A DNA stretch of 35,362 nucleotides from Chamaesiphon sp. 341R_metabat_111. Lineage in GTDB: Bacteria; Cyanobacteriota; Cyanobacteriia; Cyanobacteriales; Chamaesiphonaceae. Position 1 is the first letter of the stretch, and the number at the start of each line of letters is the position of its first letter. Location: assembly GCA_025351825.1 (NCBI GenBank), contig JANXVE010000179.1, forward strand, positions 1 through 35,362, given 5' to 3'. Under the pieces are notes generated by a model. That model did no database searches. It was not told the origin of the DNA and was given only the letters and a program-made list of their open reading frames with translations. Below, piece by piece: positions 1 to 7,495 of this stretch. The position numbers were made by a program, and so were the translations under genes.

Positions 1-234
1 GACGAGAGGGGATTTCGAGCATTTCGATAATAACTGCTTTTTTGGATAAAAACAGTTTAACAGTTCTCCTCTCTTTTCTCCTCAACGCTATTCCTCATCA
101 GTCTTTGCTCGAATCTCTACGGACTTTTGTCCGTCAATCAGCTTTACAACACTAGAACGCGATGCTATGAAGAATTAGCAGTAGTGGAAGCGTATATAAA
201 ATCAGGAATTCAAGTTGCACCTGTGGTTCATTTC

Positions 235-282
235 GCGGATGAAATCGCGCTGAGGTTTCCTCAGCGTGCGTTTCACCAAGCA
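235..282. repeat. 48-bp palindromic element inserted in frame in the IS66 gene (copy A)
   Basis: An IS66 protein normally reads VVHF-DETG here. In this copy 16 extra codons separate VVHF from DETG. The insert has a perfect 8-bp stem, CGCTGAGG-TTT-CCTCAGCG (248-266). Outside it, the outer arms pair imperfectly: GGATGAAA on the left against TTTCACC on the right. Length is 48 bp, so the frame is kept. No clear target duplication is visible. Confidence 0.7.
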
Positions 283-873
283 GACGAGACTGGAATGCGA
301 GTCAAAAGTAAGTTGATGTGGTTACACGTAGCTTGTAATACCTGGTTAACCGCCTACTTTATCGATCCTAAACGGGGTCAGTTGGCAATGGATACGATTG
401 ATATTCTGCCTAATTTTGAAGGAGTTAGTGTTCATGATGGGTTAGCTAGTTATGGCAAATATGACAGCACCCATGCTCTTTGTAATGCCCATCATTTGCG
501 GGAACTACGATTTATTGTCGAACGTTACGAGCAAGATTGGGCTGGTGACCTGATGACACTGCTGGTAGAAATTAAAACGAATATCGCAATTGCTCAAGCA
601 GCCGGAGAGAAAAGCTTAACTCTCACCCAGCTAGCTGATCTTGAACGACGTTATCAGGAAATAATTGAAGCAGGATTAATTGCAAATCCACCCCCACCTA
701 TTGATGTAGATTTGCCACCGCGAAAAGGTCGTCGAAAGCAGAGTCCACCTAAGAATTTATTAGACCGCCTTCAATTACACCAATCTGCGGTTTTATTATT
801 CATGCATGATTGGCGAGTTCCGTTTGATAATAATCAGGCGGAGCGGGATGTGCGAATGATGAAATTAAAACAG

Positions 874-921
874 CGGCGCATCGAACGGGAGGTTCCCTCC
901 CGTTTGTGTGCGACAAGACAG
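874..921. repeat. 48-bp palindromic element inserted in frame in the IS66 gene (copy B)
   Basis: IS66 proteins normally read MMKLKQ-KISG here. Sixteen codons are inserted. The insert has the 9-bp stem AACGGGAGG-TTC-CCTCCCGTT (883-903) with a further CGCA/TGCG pairing outside it. The tetranucleotide ACAG stands on both sides (870-873 and 918-921) and may be a target duplication. It resembles copy A in length, in its core (GAGG-TTY-CCTC) and in the CAAG near the right end, but the arms differ. Confidence 0.7.
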
Positions 922-1171
922 AAGATCTCTGGTACTTTCCGTTCGATTGAAGGTGCCCAACAGTTTTGTCGGATTCGTGGCTACATCTCTACTCTTCGTA
1001 AACAGGGTCTTCAAGTTCTCGATTCCCTCAGGCTCGTTTTCATGGAAACGCCACTTTTTCCTACTCTTCAGCCTGAGTAGTTACAAAATAGAAGCTATAG
1101 GAGTATTACTGTCACTGGACGTTGAATCTAGAGAGCGATTGTCCGCTGTCCATATCCCCTAACAATTATCT

Positions 1172-1801
1172 ATGCTTGCTAATGAAGCTACGTCAGGCAA
1201 TCTTGCCGCATTATCTCGACGACTAAAAATTCCTAAAAATACTTTGTGGCTCTGGTGGAATGGAGAGGTTGTACCATCATTAGAATCTTCACTTCGTATC
1301 TGTAATCATTTCGATATTACCCTGGTTCAATTTTTCACTGGAGAAATGGGAGCGCAGCCAAATCTGGACAATTTGCGAGTACTCAAGCAACAATCCTTAA
1401 CCACGGCTTCTAGTCAGTCATTTGACCTAGAAGTAGCTCGTCTTTTTCTGGAGCGAGTACTATCTCAAAAGGTGTCACCAGCACTGTCTGTAGTAGAGGT
1501 GTCACGTCGGCTAGGATGCAATCGTCGAATCCTTTACAAATATTTCCCCGATCTATGCTGGGAGATCGCTAGTATCTATAAAAAATATCTCAAACAATCG
1601 TGCGAGGAGAACCTAGCCTCTTGTTGCCATCAGATACGGCAAATTGTTGCTCAACTCTATATGGAAGGTCGGTATCCCAGTGAAAGCCAGGTTGCCCAGT
1701 TGATGGATAAGCCAAACTTTCTGCGTTACGAGAAAGTTCGGTCTGTTTTAAGGGCTGCAAGGAATAATTATGCACCTGCAATAACTTGTGTGGAAGCATA
1801 A
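1172..1801 (+). pseudogene. TniQ-like protein lacking the N-terminal TniQ domain
   Basis: The 209-residue product looks like the C-terminal half of long cyanobacterial TniQ/TnsD-type proteins, the target-selection subunits of Tn7- and Tn5053-like transposons. Residues 10-60 form a helix-turn-helix (LAALSRRLKIPKNTLWLWWNG) followed by an LRICNHFDITLVQFFTGE block. Residues 104-135 form a second one (SVVEVSRRLGCNRRILYKYFPDLCWEI). The tail GRYPSESQVAQLMDKPNFLRYE is also typical. The zinc-binding TniQ domain that should come first is absent, and the same frame has a stop ten bases upstream of the ATG. No tnsA, tnsB or tnsC is present nearby. I read it as a remnant beside IS66 debris; a free-standing regulator cannot be excluded. 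Confidence 0.55.
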
Positions 1802-1852
1802 CTTTGCCATCTCAGATTGGAAGTATAAGCTTGCCGTTGCGGCAAAGTTATG
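1797..1852. terminator. Inverted repeat over the end of the TniQ-like gene
   Basis: CATAACTTTGCC (1797-1808) is the reverse complement of GGCAAAGTTATG (1841-1852). The left arm covers the stop codon. The loop is 32 bases and no T-run follows, so it is a weak terminator candidate. It could equally be the end of a small mobile element between the gene and the tRNA. Confidence 0.35.
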
Positions 1853-1894
1853 GGTTAAGTCACAACTAGCACAAGCCAGTCGCTAGATTTAAAA

Positions 1895-1979
1895 CGGAAA
1901 GGGTGAGATTCGAACTCACGGAAGCTTGCACCTCATCCGATTTCAAGTCGGACGCATTCGACCACTCTGCCACCTTTCC
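1895..1979 (-). tRNA. tRNA-Ser (anticodon UGA)
   Basis: Read on the minus strand this folds as a class II tRNA. The acceptor stem pairs GGAAAGG with CCTTTCC, with discriminator G. The anticodon stem is TCCGA/TCGGA around loop CTTGAAA, which gives anticodon TGA. A long variable arm typical of serine tRNAs (GAGGTGCAAGCTTC) follows, then the T arm GTGAG-TTCGAAT-CTCAC. CCA is not encoded. The 3' end faces the mobile debris at 1-1801, as expected for a tRNA used as an integration neighbourhood. Confidence 0.95.
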
Positions 1980-2202
1980 AAATGTAAGTACTTCATATTA
2001 GCACGATCGAAGCAGATCTCGATCGAACCATCAAAATTCATCAGTGAGCTAACCAACCACAGCTCGCTGAAGATAGAACCTTCTTGAGCCTAGCCTGGGA
2101 GCTTGGACTGAGTGTATATGCTGAGGTGACTTGTCCAGTCGCTCGATCGTAAATTATCGCTCAAGCAGTAATTCGTGATATCGTCATTTTCTGGCAGATG
2201 TA

Positions 2203-3246
2203 TTGCGTTTATGTATTCCAACGACTGTGAAACTCAACCTCCTCAACGGTGCAGCTCTGAAAAGATTAGCGATCCTTGCGATTATTATCACCTCAATCTC
2301 GATCTTTGTGTGGTCATTGATGGTGTGGATGCCAGGAGAGAGTTACCGCCAAAATTTATCGCCCTTAAGTTCGATTGAAATTAAACTCAAAGATCGGCTC
2401 AAAAGTGATGTTGAAACTCTCGCGGTTAAAATTGGTCGTCGGAATTTCGACAGTTACCAAAACCTCGTTGCAGCCAAAGACTTCCTCACCAAAGAATTGG
2501 AACAAGCAGGGTACAAAGTTCGAGAGCAGCAGTACACAATTGAAGCCAAAACTTTCAACAACCTCGAAGTCGAAATTCCTGGTAGTAGTCGCGCTGATGA
2601 AATCCTGGTGATTGGCGGACATTACGATCGTGCATTCAATACTCTTGGTGCAAATGATAACGCTACAGGTGCAGCCGCAGTCCTTGCCCTCGCCCGCGAA
2701 TTTGTCGGGACAAAACCGCTACGAACCCTGAGATTTGTCGAATTTACTAATCAAGCACCGCCCTACTTCCAGACAGAGAATATGGGTAGTTTGATATATG
2801 CCCGAGCCGCTAAACAACGAGGCGATAAAATCGTCGGCATGTTTAGTTTGGAGAAACTAGGCTATTTCTCTGATAAAGCCACTACTCAGAAATATCCGCC
2901 ACTACTCAGTTTTTTCTATCCTAACCAAGGCAACTTCATCGGCTTTATTAGCAACATTGATTCGCGAGAATTGCTCCGCAATACGATGCGATCCTTCCGC
3001 GCTCAAGCGAAGTTTCCCTCCGAAGGCGCAGCTCTACCCAGCTCGATTCAAGGTGATGTTTGGTCAGATCGGTGGTCATTTTGGCAGCAGGGTTATCAAG
3101 CTTTGATGATTACTGATACGGCATCTTTTCGCTATCCCGACGATCGCACAGCAGATACGGTGGACAAAATTGATTTTGAGAAACTAGCTAGGGTGACTAC
3201 TGGAATTAGTAAGGTGATTCGTGACTTTGTAGGTTTAGATGGCTAA
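2203..3246 (+). CDS. M28-type peptidase homologue with degenerate active site
   Basis: A membrane-anchored protein of about 347 residues with a hydrophobic segment at residues 20-42 (LAILAIIITSISIFVW), then an M28 aminopeptidase fold. GGHYDR (zinc His and following Asp) and GANDNATGAAAVLALA (bridging Asp) are kept. The catalytic pair usually read as NEEPP is TNQAPP here, so the general-base Glu and a zinc Glu are gone. The later ligand region has SLEKLGYFSD (Glu kept), but SDHWSFW reads SDRWSFW and the final His block (PHYHT in relatives) reads PDDRT. With three metal or catalytic positions changed, hydrolysis is unlikely although the fold looks intact. The start is uncertain: TTG at 2203 or GTG at 2227; the latter gives a typical MKLN...LKR signal-anchor start. 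No operon partners. Confidence 0.75.
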   Translation: MRLCIPTTVKLNLLNGAALKRLAILAIIITSISIFVWSLMVWMPGESYRQNLSPLSSIEIKLKDRLKSDVETLAVKIGRRNFDSYQNLVAAKDFLTKELEQAGYKVREQQYTIEAKTFNNLEVEIPGSSRADEILVIGGHYDRAFNTLGANDNATGAAAVLALAREFVGTKPLRTLRFVEFTNQAPPYFQTENMGSLIYARAAKQRGDKIVGMFSLEKLGYFSDKATTQKYPPLLSFFYPNQGNFIGFISNIDSRELLRNTMRSFRAQAKFPSEGAALPSSIQGDVWSDRWSFWQQGYQALMITDTASFRYPDDRTADTVDKIDFEKLARVTTGISKVIRDFVGLDG

Positions 3247-3291
3247 CTTACATCCTGCTTCAATGTATAGATGCTATTGCTTAGTGATAAG

Positions 3292-3317
3292 GGCGGGCAC
3301 AAGGCCACGCCCCTACG
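3292..3317. repeat. Short GC-rich palindromic dispersed repeat
   Basis: The intergenic stretch holds GGGCGGGC-ACAAG-GCCACGCCC, an imperfect stem ending in CCTACGGG. Elements like this are scattered through cyanobacterial genomes. It lies between two convergent genes, so it may also act as a terminator. Confidence 0.4.
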
Positions 3318-3365
3318 GGTTAATTGTGTGAAAGCGTGGTCTTTTGTGTGCTCTGGATCTGCACT

Positions 3366-4874
3366 TTACTTTAATACTGCTGGTAAACCAACCTCTTTTG
3401 GCGTAACTAATTTACCATCAAAACTCATCGCATATTCCCCAATACTTCTCGCTTCAGCTACTTGACGGCGGAGTTCGGCTCGATCGAAATCATTATCCAC
3501 ACCGCCCAATAGATAGACAATCAATTTGGCGGCTAAATCTCTGCCAGATACCAAAATCCGTTGCTTATTAGGGTCGTATAAAATCCCATACCAGAGCGAT
3601 TGGGGCGTATTAATCTGACTGAAGCCACCATCGGCATCATATCGATCGAGTTTACGGAAAACCTCAGTTTCAGCCATTTGTTTTTTAAAAACCGCCATCC
3701 CCACACCTTGAGCAAAAGCAACTTGTCCGACGGGGCGAAATAAGATATGTCCCTCCCCACCCCCAGGTTCAAAGCTAAAGCGGCGTAATTTGGGGGTATC
3801 TTCCCCCTGCAACCGTCCGAAACTAGTAAATTGAGACATTCGATCGAATAACGCACTAAAAGCCGCCATCCCCGCTGCTAGTTCGGCTGTGTCTGGACGC
3901 AGGGGCACTAAACCTTTTTGAGCTTTGGGCTTCCAATGGGGAAATTGATGCTGAAGATATTTCGCCGCCATATCTTGCAAAGCTTGCAAAGTAGTCAATA
4001 CCGTTGTCTTCGTCGCCACCGTTGCACTATCCCAATTTACGCGCGGTTTGCGTCCTGAGATATCTTTTAGTAACGAATGATTGACAGCAATATTTCGCGC
4101 CACAATTGCAAAGCCATCATTTTCATCGAGTTGCGCTAACTGTCCTTTACTTAATGCCACCGCCATCAAATTCACATGCACAAAGATCGATCGAATCCTT
4201 CTGCGTGCTGCTAATTGCGTCTCCCCTACTACCACCGCTGAGATAAATTCAATCCCGATCGTTTCCTGCGGAAGACTCTCTAAATATTCATCAGATGTAT
4301 CTAATTCTGCACGAGTAATCTTACTCCCAATCGGCTGTCGATCCTTATTATATCGAGCCAATGCACCCGTACTTAATAACTCCATCAAACCCTGCACACC
4401 CATCAATCGATGTTGTCCATCCAGGGCATAAATCCGCACTGATTCACCTACATCTAATAAACCAACATTTTCATTCCCGTCAATGGCTGTAAATATCGCC
4501 GCCGATTCAGTTGCTTTGCCACCTCTACCCCATTCCGGTGCGTGAATATTATCAATCCAAGCGCGATCGATCGTCACTAATACGGGCGGGAATTTGTGCG
4601 TGGTTCGCCCTGCTAAATATTGAACCAAAGCAGCCTGTCTAGTCCAATCTAATGGACGCTGTTGAATTACTTCGATCGTATCACTATCGATTTCAATATT
4701 CTGCGCTTTTGGCTGATATTGCTCCGATAGTAAACTCATCTCTGAGGCATATTTTACTCGATCGGCCAACCATTGCAACGTCACTGTGCCAATATACGAC
4801 TCACTCCCGCCCATCTGGGTACGTTGCACGAGAATCCGATCCGGCTGGATGCTGGGAATGTTGCTGGCTGGCAT
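3366..4874 (-). CDS. DGQHR-domain protein, DndB-like
   Basis: The 502-residue protein has the signature IYALDGQHRLMGVQGLMELL at about residues 167-186, which defines the DGQHR superfamily that includes DndB. DndB is the transcriptional regulator and accessory factor of the DNA phosphorothioation (Dnd) system. The N-terminus (SYIGTVTLQWLADRVKYASE) and an FPPVLVTIDRAWID segment fit the family layout, but the protein is longer than a typical DndB of roughly 350-400 residues. The start ATG is clear. It is transcribed away from the rest of the island and is separated from dndC at 7496 by two toxin-antitoxin-type loci and an HNH gene. It could be a DGQHR protein of another defence system; the nearby DndC is the main reason for the DndB reading. 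Confidence 0.7.
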   Translation of the reverse strand: MPASNIPSIQPDRILVQRTQMGGSESYIGTVTLQWLADRVKYASEMSLLSEQYQPKAQNIEIDSDTIEVIQQRPLDWTRQAALVQYLAGRTTHKFPPVLVTIDRAWIDNIHAPEWGRGGKATESAAIFTAIDGNENVGLLDVGESVRIYALDGQHRLMGVQGLMELLSTGALARYNKDRQPIGSKITRAELDTSDEYLESLPQETIGIEFISAVVVGETQLAARRRIRSIFVHVNLMAVALSKGQLAQLDENDGFAIVARNIAVNHSLLKDISGRKPRVNWDSATVATKTTVLTTLQALQDMAAKYLQHQFPHWKPKAQKGLVPLRPDTAELAAGMAAFSALFDRMSQFTSFGRLQGEDTPKLRRFSFEPGGGEGHILFRPVGQVAFAQGVGMAVFKKQMAETEVFRKLDRYDADGGFSQINTPQSLWYGILYDPNKQRILVSGRDLAAKLIVYLLGGVDNDFDRAELRRQVAEARSIGEYAMSFDGKLVTPKEVGLPAVLK

Positions 4875-5039
4875 TTGTCAACGGCTGAGTGAAGTTACCG
4901 CACCTAGATTAACAGCTTTCGCCCTAGATTGGCAAGGTTTTTAAAAACTTATTCGATGATATTATCGATTACTTAACTATTTAGAGTTATAGTTAATCTA
5001 AAGAGTAAATATAGCTACTCGATTTGTCGAGCGCGATCT

Positions 5040-5309
5040 ATGACTGAAGCTACTCTCACCGCAGATATTAGTATCATCAAGTCTCAACTAGAAACAGAAA
5101 TAGTAAAATATCAATCAGAAATTTATTTACGTCAAGCCAAAATTCATGCTCTAGATGTCTTTGGTAATAGCGATACCGTTCAAAACTGGCTGGAAGAAAA
5201 GAACCCAGCGTTAAATGGTTCTACTCCTGCTGAGTTATTAGGTAGCCTAGAGGGATTAGAGCAGATAATCGATCTGGTGAATGCAATCAGATACGGTGTG
5301 TACCTGTGA
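5040..5309 (+). CDS. Xre/MbcA/ParS-type antitoxin of the RES module
   Basis: An 89-residue protein whose C-terminal half (HALDVFGNSDTVQNWLEEKN, then LNGSTPAELLGSLEGLEQII) is the toxin-binding domain shared by Xre/MbcA/ParS antitoxins (DUF2384). The usual N-terminal helix-turn-helix is not obvious; residues 1-35 look like a single helix instead. The stop codon overlaps the GTG start of the next gene by four bases (GTGA), so the two are translationally coupled. Function as antitoxin follows from family and pairing. The module sits inside the dnd/HNH island. Confidence 0.8.
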   Translation: MTEATLTADISIIKSQLETEIVKYQSEIYLRQAKIHALDVFGNSDTVQNWLEEKNPALNGSTPAELLGSLEGLEQIIDLVNAIRYGVYL

Positions 5310-5776
5310 GTAAAATTATCTGGCGAATTTGTGAGGTTACATTTGCAGATAGTGCTTTTAGTGGCGAAGGTGCAAGTATAGTGGGAGGGAGGTGGAATTC
5401 TAAAGGTAAGCGAATGGTTTATACTGCCGAGCATCTATCTTTAGCTATCTTAGAAGTATTTGTTCATCTCAATGTGCCAACGGTAAGGCGAGATTTTTTT
5501 ATAGCTATTAAAGCAGAAATACCAAATGACTTAGAGATAGAATATCTGAGGATCGATCGATTACCATCAGATTGGTACTTATCTAGCTCTAGATCTTCAT
5601 TGCAAGCTTTGGGCGACGAATGGATTGATTCAGCAAGAACTCCTATCCTAGCCACGCCATCCGCAATTGTCCCTCAAGAATTTAATTATCTCATCAATCC
5701 TCTGCATCCACATTTCGATCGATTAATTATCGATCTTCCACAGCCTTTTAATTTTGATTCACGAATGTGGAAATAA
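5306..5776 (+). CDS. RES-domain toxin (NAD+-degrading)
   Basis: 156 residues. RES signatures are visible in order: an N-terminal Arg in IWRICEV, then GGRWNSKGKRMVYTAEHLSLAILEV with the conserved Arg, Tyr and Glu, then PSAIVPQEFNYLINPLHPHF with Ser, Glu, Asn and His. RES toxins consume NAD+ and stop growth unless their Xre/ParS partner binds them. The GTG start lies within the stop of the antitoxin gene (overlap 5306-5309). Length and motifs are those of a complete toxin. Confidence 0.85.
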   Translation: MSKIIWRICEVTFADSAFSGEGASIVGGRWNSKGKRMVYTAEHLSLAILEVFVHLNVPTVRRDFFIAIKAEIPNDLEIEYLRIDRLPSDWYLSSSRSSLQALGDEWIDSARTPILATPSAIVPQEFNYLINPLHPHFDRLIIDLPQPFNFDSRMWK

Positions 5777-5806
5777 GTTTATCCTGAAGCCGTTCATCAT
5801 CTCTTC

Positions 5807-6118
5807 TCATAAAACGATGGCATCTTGAAGTACTCTATCTCTGATTCTTTCTTTGAGCATATCAACAGTTGCGACATCTACCGAACGCCCTAATAAATCC
5901 TGAAGATCGATAATCAATCCAGATGGAAACCATGCACTGCGTTTAGATCGATCGTAATCGATTAAGAAGTCCACATCACTATCTATTATCGCTTCTCCCC
6001 GTGCTACCGAACCGAATACTCGCACATTAAAGGCTCCGTGTTGTTCGGCAATAGCGAGAATTTGAGTTCGTTTAGGGGCGAGTAAATCCTGAATTCCCAA
6101 TCCGATTGTTTGTGTCAT
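5807..6118 (-). CDS. Minimal nucleotidyltransferase, MntA-like
   Basis: 103 residues with the MNT motif VFGSVARGEAIIDSDVDFLI (about residues 34-53): the GSxxRG loop followed by the DxD metal pair. MntA-like proteins act as antitoxins by adding AMP to a HEPN-domain RNase toxin and are normally encoded next to it. Downstream is the RES gene in the opposite orientation. Upstream (6119-6507) I find only a short decayed reading frame. The enzyme therefore looks like an orphan half of a HEPN-MNT pair. Confidence 0.75.
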   Translation of the reverse strand: MTQTIGLGIQDLLAPKRTQILAIAEQHGAFNVRVFGSVARGEAIIDSDVDFLIDYDRSKRSAWFPSGLIIDLQDLLGRSVDVATVDMLKERIRDRVLQDAIVL

Positions 6119-6142
6119 AAATCCTTAAGTTCTATACTAATG

Positions 6143-6289
6143 CTAATCATATGATACATCGAATGTGATGAAGAATTTTAGTGCAAGGGTTTTCAAATTC
6201 ACCAATGCTCCAAGTTTGAGCAGTTCTTGGTTGCTGGTGGCAATGACGTAATTTTGAGCGGTTTGGATGAGTTCAAGGATCTCAGTGAA
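6143..6289 (-). pseudogene. Possible decayed ORF upstream of the MNT gene
   Basis: On the minus strand a 48-codon open stretch between stops has protein-like composition (EILELIQTAQNYVIATSN, then QELLKLGALVNLKTLALKF). It has no start codon in place and matches nothing I can name. It lies in the 389-bp gap before the HNH gene and could be the tail of a lost partner of the MNT gene. The rest of the gap is AT-rich, with nothing else recognisable. Confidence 0.3.
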
Positions 6290-6507
6290 CTAGGACTACA
6301 ATTTATTTGCCATCCTTTGCCTCTAGGAGATTTCCAAGACTAGGCTAACAGTTTCCTAATCCAGACTTAGTAATAGTTTTTAAAAACTTAACAAATTGAT
6401 GGTTTGCTTGTATACTGATAAGTAAATCGATCTTAATAGGCTTGGATAAATAAGGGTAAAACAACAGGAGCGGCGCAGAGGACACAGAGAAGAGAAGATG
6501 TCATATC

Positions 6508-7467
6508 ATGGGTGAATTAATAGAAAAGCGTCAATCGCAAGATTTGGCTTATTATTGTAAATGCTTTGCAAATCTCAATGTTAATAACAATAAAAGTCGT
6601 GGTAAATCTCCGCACAAACCGATCTTATTGTTATCTGTGTTAGAACTCATAGCTCAAGGATCGATTGTTAATAATCATATTTTGGTATCTGATGAATTAA
6701 TTGAGATATTTAATAGATACTGGGATAGTTTTATAGGATTTGATTCTGGGCATCAAAGTGGTATACATTATCCATTTGCTCATCTACGTCGTGATGGATT
6801 TTGGCATCTTGAGGCTGAGAAGCTACCTGATGGAGTAAAAATTAAAACTACCAACAAATTAAGAGAACTGGTAGATTATGCTTATTTAGATGATGAATTG
6901 TTCGTTCTACTTCAAGATCCAGTAACTAGACAAGTATTGATAGATACTTTAGTTGCGACTTGGTTGGCAGATAGTCAGACAGAATTGAGTGATTTACTTG
7001 ATATCAATCAGAAGTTCGATCGAATAGAGCAATTAGAATTAGACAATCTCGATGCTGACGTTAAAATTGGATGGCGTAAATCTGTCGTCAGAAATTCTTT
7101 GTTTCGGAAATCAGTCGTCTATGCTTATAATTATAGATGTGCCTTTTGCCAGTTAAGAATTACCAGAAACCCAACACAGAATATTGTTGATGGTGCTCAT
7201 ATTAAACCTTTTGCTGAGTTTGGAGATAGCAAAATTGATAATGGACTATCTCTGTGTAAGAATCATCATTGGGCATTCGATTTAGGTTGGTTCACGATCG
7301 ATGATAATTATAAGATACTAGTTGCACGAGATTTAGAGGATGATTCACCACATACTAGATCGATGAAAGACTTTCATCATGAGTCTATTTCACTACCGAG
7401 TAAGGAACAGTACTTTCCAAGATTAGAAGCACTAGAATGGCATCGGCAAAATAGATTCAAAGCTTAA
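6508..7467 (+). CDS. HNH endonuclease with N-terminal domain like phosphorothioate-binding restriction enzymes
   Basis: 319 residues. The C-terminal part (about 205-270) is a zinc-type HNH nuclease: CAFC, then IVDGAHIKPFAEFGD, then IDNGLSLCKNHHWAFDLGWF, with the catalytic His in GAHI and the Asn/His in DNGLSLCKNHH. Residues 30-110 (KSPHKPILLLSVLELIAQG, then FAHLRRDGFWHLE) resemble the N-terminal domain of SBD-HNH enzymes that recognise phosphorothioated DNA (ScoMcrA/EcoWI type). That part is pattern recognition from memory, not a search. The gene ends 28 bp before dndC on the same strand, so co-transcription is likely. Codon use is clearly AT-rich, as in the neighbouring toxin-antitoxin genes, which suggests horizontal arrival. 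Confidence 0.75.
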   Translation: MGELIEKRQSQDLAYYCKCFANLNVNNNKSRGKSPHKPILLLSVLELIAQGSIVNNHILVSDELIEIFNRYWDSFIGFDSGHQSGIHYPFAHLRRDGFWHLEAEKLPDGVKIKTTNKLRELVDYAYLDDELFVLLQDPVTRQVLIDTLVATWLADSQTELSDLLDINQKFDRIEQLELDNLDADVKIGWRKSVVRNSLFRKSVVYAYNYRCAFCQLRITRNPTQNIVDGAHIKPFAEFGDSKIDNGLSLCKNHHWAFDLGWFTIDDNYKILVARDLEDDSPHTRSMKDFHHESISLPSKEQYFPRLEALEWHRQNRFKA

Positions 7468-7495
7468 TAAATTCCAGAATACAATAGTTATCATC

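Larger units (their letters stand above)
127..1080 (+). pseudogene. IS66-family transposase, 5'-truncated, with two palindromic insertions
   Basis: The protein is the catalytic part of an IS66 DDE transposase. The first Asp is in DETGMR, the second in VHDGLASY, and the Glu in FDNNQAERDVRMMKLK; the LCNAHHLREL and IRGYISTLRKQG blocks also fit. Recognisable homology begins at SVNQLYN, right after a TTG (127-129). Upstream to base 1 no frame continues the protein, so the N-terminal third (leucine zipper and zinc finger in intact IS66) is missing. Two stretches do not belong to the family: residues 37-52 (ADEIALRF...FHQA, bases 235-282) just before the first catalytic Asp, and residues 250-265 (RRIEREVPSRLCATRQ, bases 874-921) between MMKLKQ and KISGTFRS. 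Each is 48 bp, in frame and built round a palindrome. The copy is almost certainly inactive. Family assignment is secure; decay is inferred from truncation and insertions. Confidence 0.85.

Noticed and set aside
1-1979. CRISPR-associated transposon (type V-K) because of TniQ beside a tRNA
   Set aside because: No Cas12k, TnsB, TnsC or CRISPR repeats are present, and the TniQ-like protein lacks the TniQ domain. Kept only as mobile debris.
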